DNA of 64,000 nucleotides from Acinetobacter sp. WCHA45 (GTDB taxonomy: Bacteria > Pseudomonadota > Gammaproteobacteria > Pseudomonadales > Moraxellaceae), in assembly GCF_002165255.2 (NCBI RefSeq), contig NZ_CP028560.1:1-64000 (forward strand), written 5' to 3'. The notes beneath the pieces were generated by a model that had not been told where the DNA came from, searched no databases, and saw nothing but the letters and a program-made list of their open reading frames with translations. Both the position numbers and the translations under genes were made by a program. Shown piece after piece: positions 63,813 through 64,000 of the stretch (its first letter is position 1; each line of letters starts with the position of its first letter).

Positions 63813-64000
63813 CGAGCCTGAAGGCCAACGATACCAATCAAAATGCTGCGTTCACAGCGCCGCGGCAGGGATCCGCCGTGCTGGTTGTCGGAAAAGGAGC
63901 CGCTAGTGGGAAAGAGGAGGGTAAATTTTCAGCGTTGCTGGCTCCCCGTCAGCCGGATTGGGTTGCATCGCAGGGGTGTCGAAAGAGTCAACTGCGGTCC
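63813..64000 (+). other. Sequence downstream of the ISCR2-like transposase
   Basis: GC-rich bases after the transposase stop, likely including the end of the ISCR element. No gene is visible before the window ends. Confidence 0.4.

Overview
The window reads as part of a large multidrug-resistance plasmid of Acinetobacter. The AT-rich backbone carries a Rep_3-type RepB initiator, Acinetobacter insertion sequences (ISAba125, ISAba3, an IS1006/IS1008-like IS6 element), blaOXA-58 and seven XerC/XerD (pdif) sites. Several GC-rich blocks of foreign origin are set into this backbone.

Layout. 1-5.7 kb: rep, an IS3-family element, and a 3.4-kb array of 343/344-bp tandem repeats with a dimeric higher-order structure. 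5.7-10.4 kb: IS debris, a hipBA module between two diverged direct repeats, and a Fic toxin with a 55-codon YhfG-type antitoxin. 10.6-22.3 kb: a three-gene, double tyrosine-recombinase module resembling the gamma-mobile-trio, then a 1718-aa DUF4011-helicase-nuclease that looks like a phage-defence protein. 22.46-31.27 kb: a GC-rich cassette with an intact core (membrane protein, WYL regulator, two metallo-beta-lactamase-fold proteins, and one 751-aa protein that fuses E2-like, E1/ThiF and JAB domains) between decayed genes on both sides. This core is the best candidate in the window for a little-described system. 31.4-38.1 kb: an XRE/ImmA pair, small hypothetical genes, a P4-type integrase, a decayed hicB, an HTH gene with paired operators, and an IS3-family element. 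38.1-43.6 kb: a GC-rich resistance block with aac(3)-II, tmrB, a tRNA-Leu(UAA) gene split by a 213-nt group I intron, a DUF3883 gene and a frameshifted IS1182-family element.

44.3-62.2 kb: a truncated integrase and araC, then six pdif modules whose sites alternate in orientation. They hold ISAba3-blaOXA-58-partial ISAba3; a SUKH protein; higBA interrupted by Tn125 (10,099 bp, AAA target duplication, carrying ISCR21, groEL, groES, cutA, a dsbD chimera, trpF, bleMBL and blaNDM-1); a hypothetical gene; brnTA; and a uracil-DNA-glycosylase-like gene paired with a small protein. The window ends in an IS6-family element that truncates an ISCR2-like transposase.

Together the genes show a replicon kept by rep and several toxin-antitoxin systems, loaded with mobile defence cargo, and carrying two carbapenemases (NDM and OXA-58) plus aminoglycoside and bleomycin resistance. 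All calls come from reading the sequence; no database search was run.
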